22,061 bases of DNA from an uncultured Collinsella sp. Its GTDB lineage: Bacteria > Actinomycetota > Coriobacteriia > Coriobacteriales > Coriobacteriaceae. The notes beneath the pieces are model-generated. The model was not told the DNA's origin, ran no database searches, and was given only the letters and a program-made list of their open reading frames with translations. Both the position numbers and the translations under genes were made by a program. The stretch spans positions 1-22,061 of the forward strand of contig UQZM01000036.1 of the NCBI GenBank assembly GCA_900545615.1. The letters run 5' to 3'. The stretch's first letter is position 1; the number at the start of each line of letters is the position of its first letter. Positions 21,988 through 22,061 of this stretch are shown here, in pieces.

Positions 21988-22016
21988 AACTGCCGGCACT
22001 TGGGGGCGTTCCTTTT
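21988..22016 (+). repeat. Dispersed intergenic repeat, second copy
   Basis: CTGCCGGCACTTGGGGGCG followed by TTCCTTTT begins 10 bases after the antitoxin stop codon. It matches the reverse of 10482-10514, including 21 of 23 bases in the CGGCACTT to CCTTTT part. The remaining 45 bases to the window end show no gene. Confidence 0.6.
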
Positions 22017-22061
22017 AATATGAGCAGGACATTGTCAAGAGGCAAAATCGGGCCTGGCCCC

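Overview
The window looks like chromosome from a high-GC, strictly anaerobic actinobacterium of the class Coriobacteriia, most probably Collinsella or a close relative. This is an inference from the GC-rich codon use, the fermentative gene content ([FeFe]-hydrogenase, EFR1-type ferredoxin, PTS sugar uptake) and the style of the intergenic repeats. No rRNA or other marker gene is present to prove it.

Layout. (1) 71-2860, minus strand: a copper-efflux unit, copA followed by a copZ-like metallochaperone, behind a promoter with a CsoR-type GC palindrome between its -35 and -10 boxes. (2) 3034-6252, minus strand: a putative signalling pair, an FHA-domain protein and a Ser/Thr kinase with one membrane anchor and a DUF6273-like sensor-type C-terminus. 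Two inverted copies of a palindromic intergenic element (about 2931-2996 and 6428-6492) flank the pair. (3) 6760-9070, plus strand: a DEAD-box RNA helicase with a roughly 290-residue RGG-rich tail and a strong terminator. (4) 9071-10730: repeat-rich DNA around a single EFR1-type flavodoxin/ferredoxin gene. (5) 10617-15287, plus strand: an alpha-glucoside PTS operon. A structured leader precedes EIIA, a BglG-type antiterminator, EIIBC and a GH4 6-phospho-alpha-glucosidase, and a terminator closes it. (6) 15474-21549, plus strand: an operon with a NuoF-type cluster domain fused to a GltD-like flavoprotein, an [FeFe]-hydrogenase, a lipoprotein substrate-binding protein and a one-polypeptide permease-ATPase. 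(7) 21602-22061: an apparently orphan RelB/DinJ-type antitoxin behind 10-bp-phased repeats, followed directly by a dispersed repeat.

How the genes fit together. CopA exports Cu(I) and CopZ chaperones it, with induction predicted when CsoR releases the promoter. The PTS operon would import and phosphorylate an alpha-glucoside such as maltose and then split the 6-phospho sugar. The antiterminator probably acts on the leader, where two hairpins compete for the same bases. The hydrogenase and the GltD-like subunit could move electrons between NAD(P)H, ferredoxin and H2 without classical HydB/HydC partners. The transporter genes are tightly packed behind them, so transport and redox are probably linked, but the ligand is unknown. 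This hydrogenase-transporter operon and the kinase/FHA cassette are the most interesting parts of the window.
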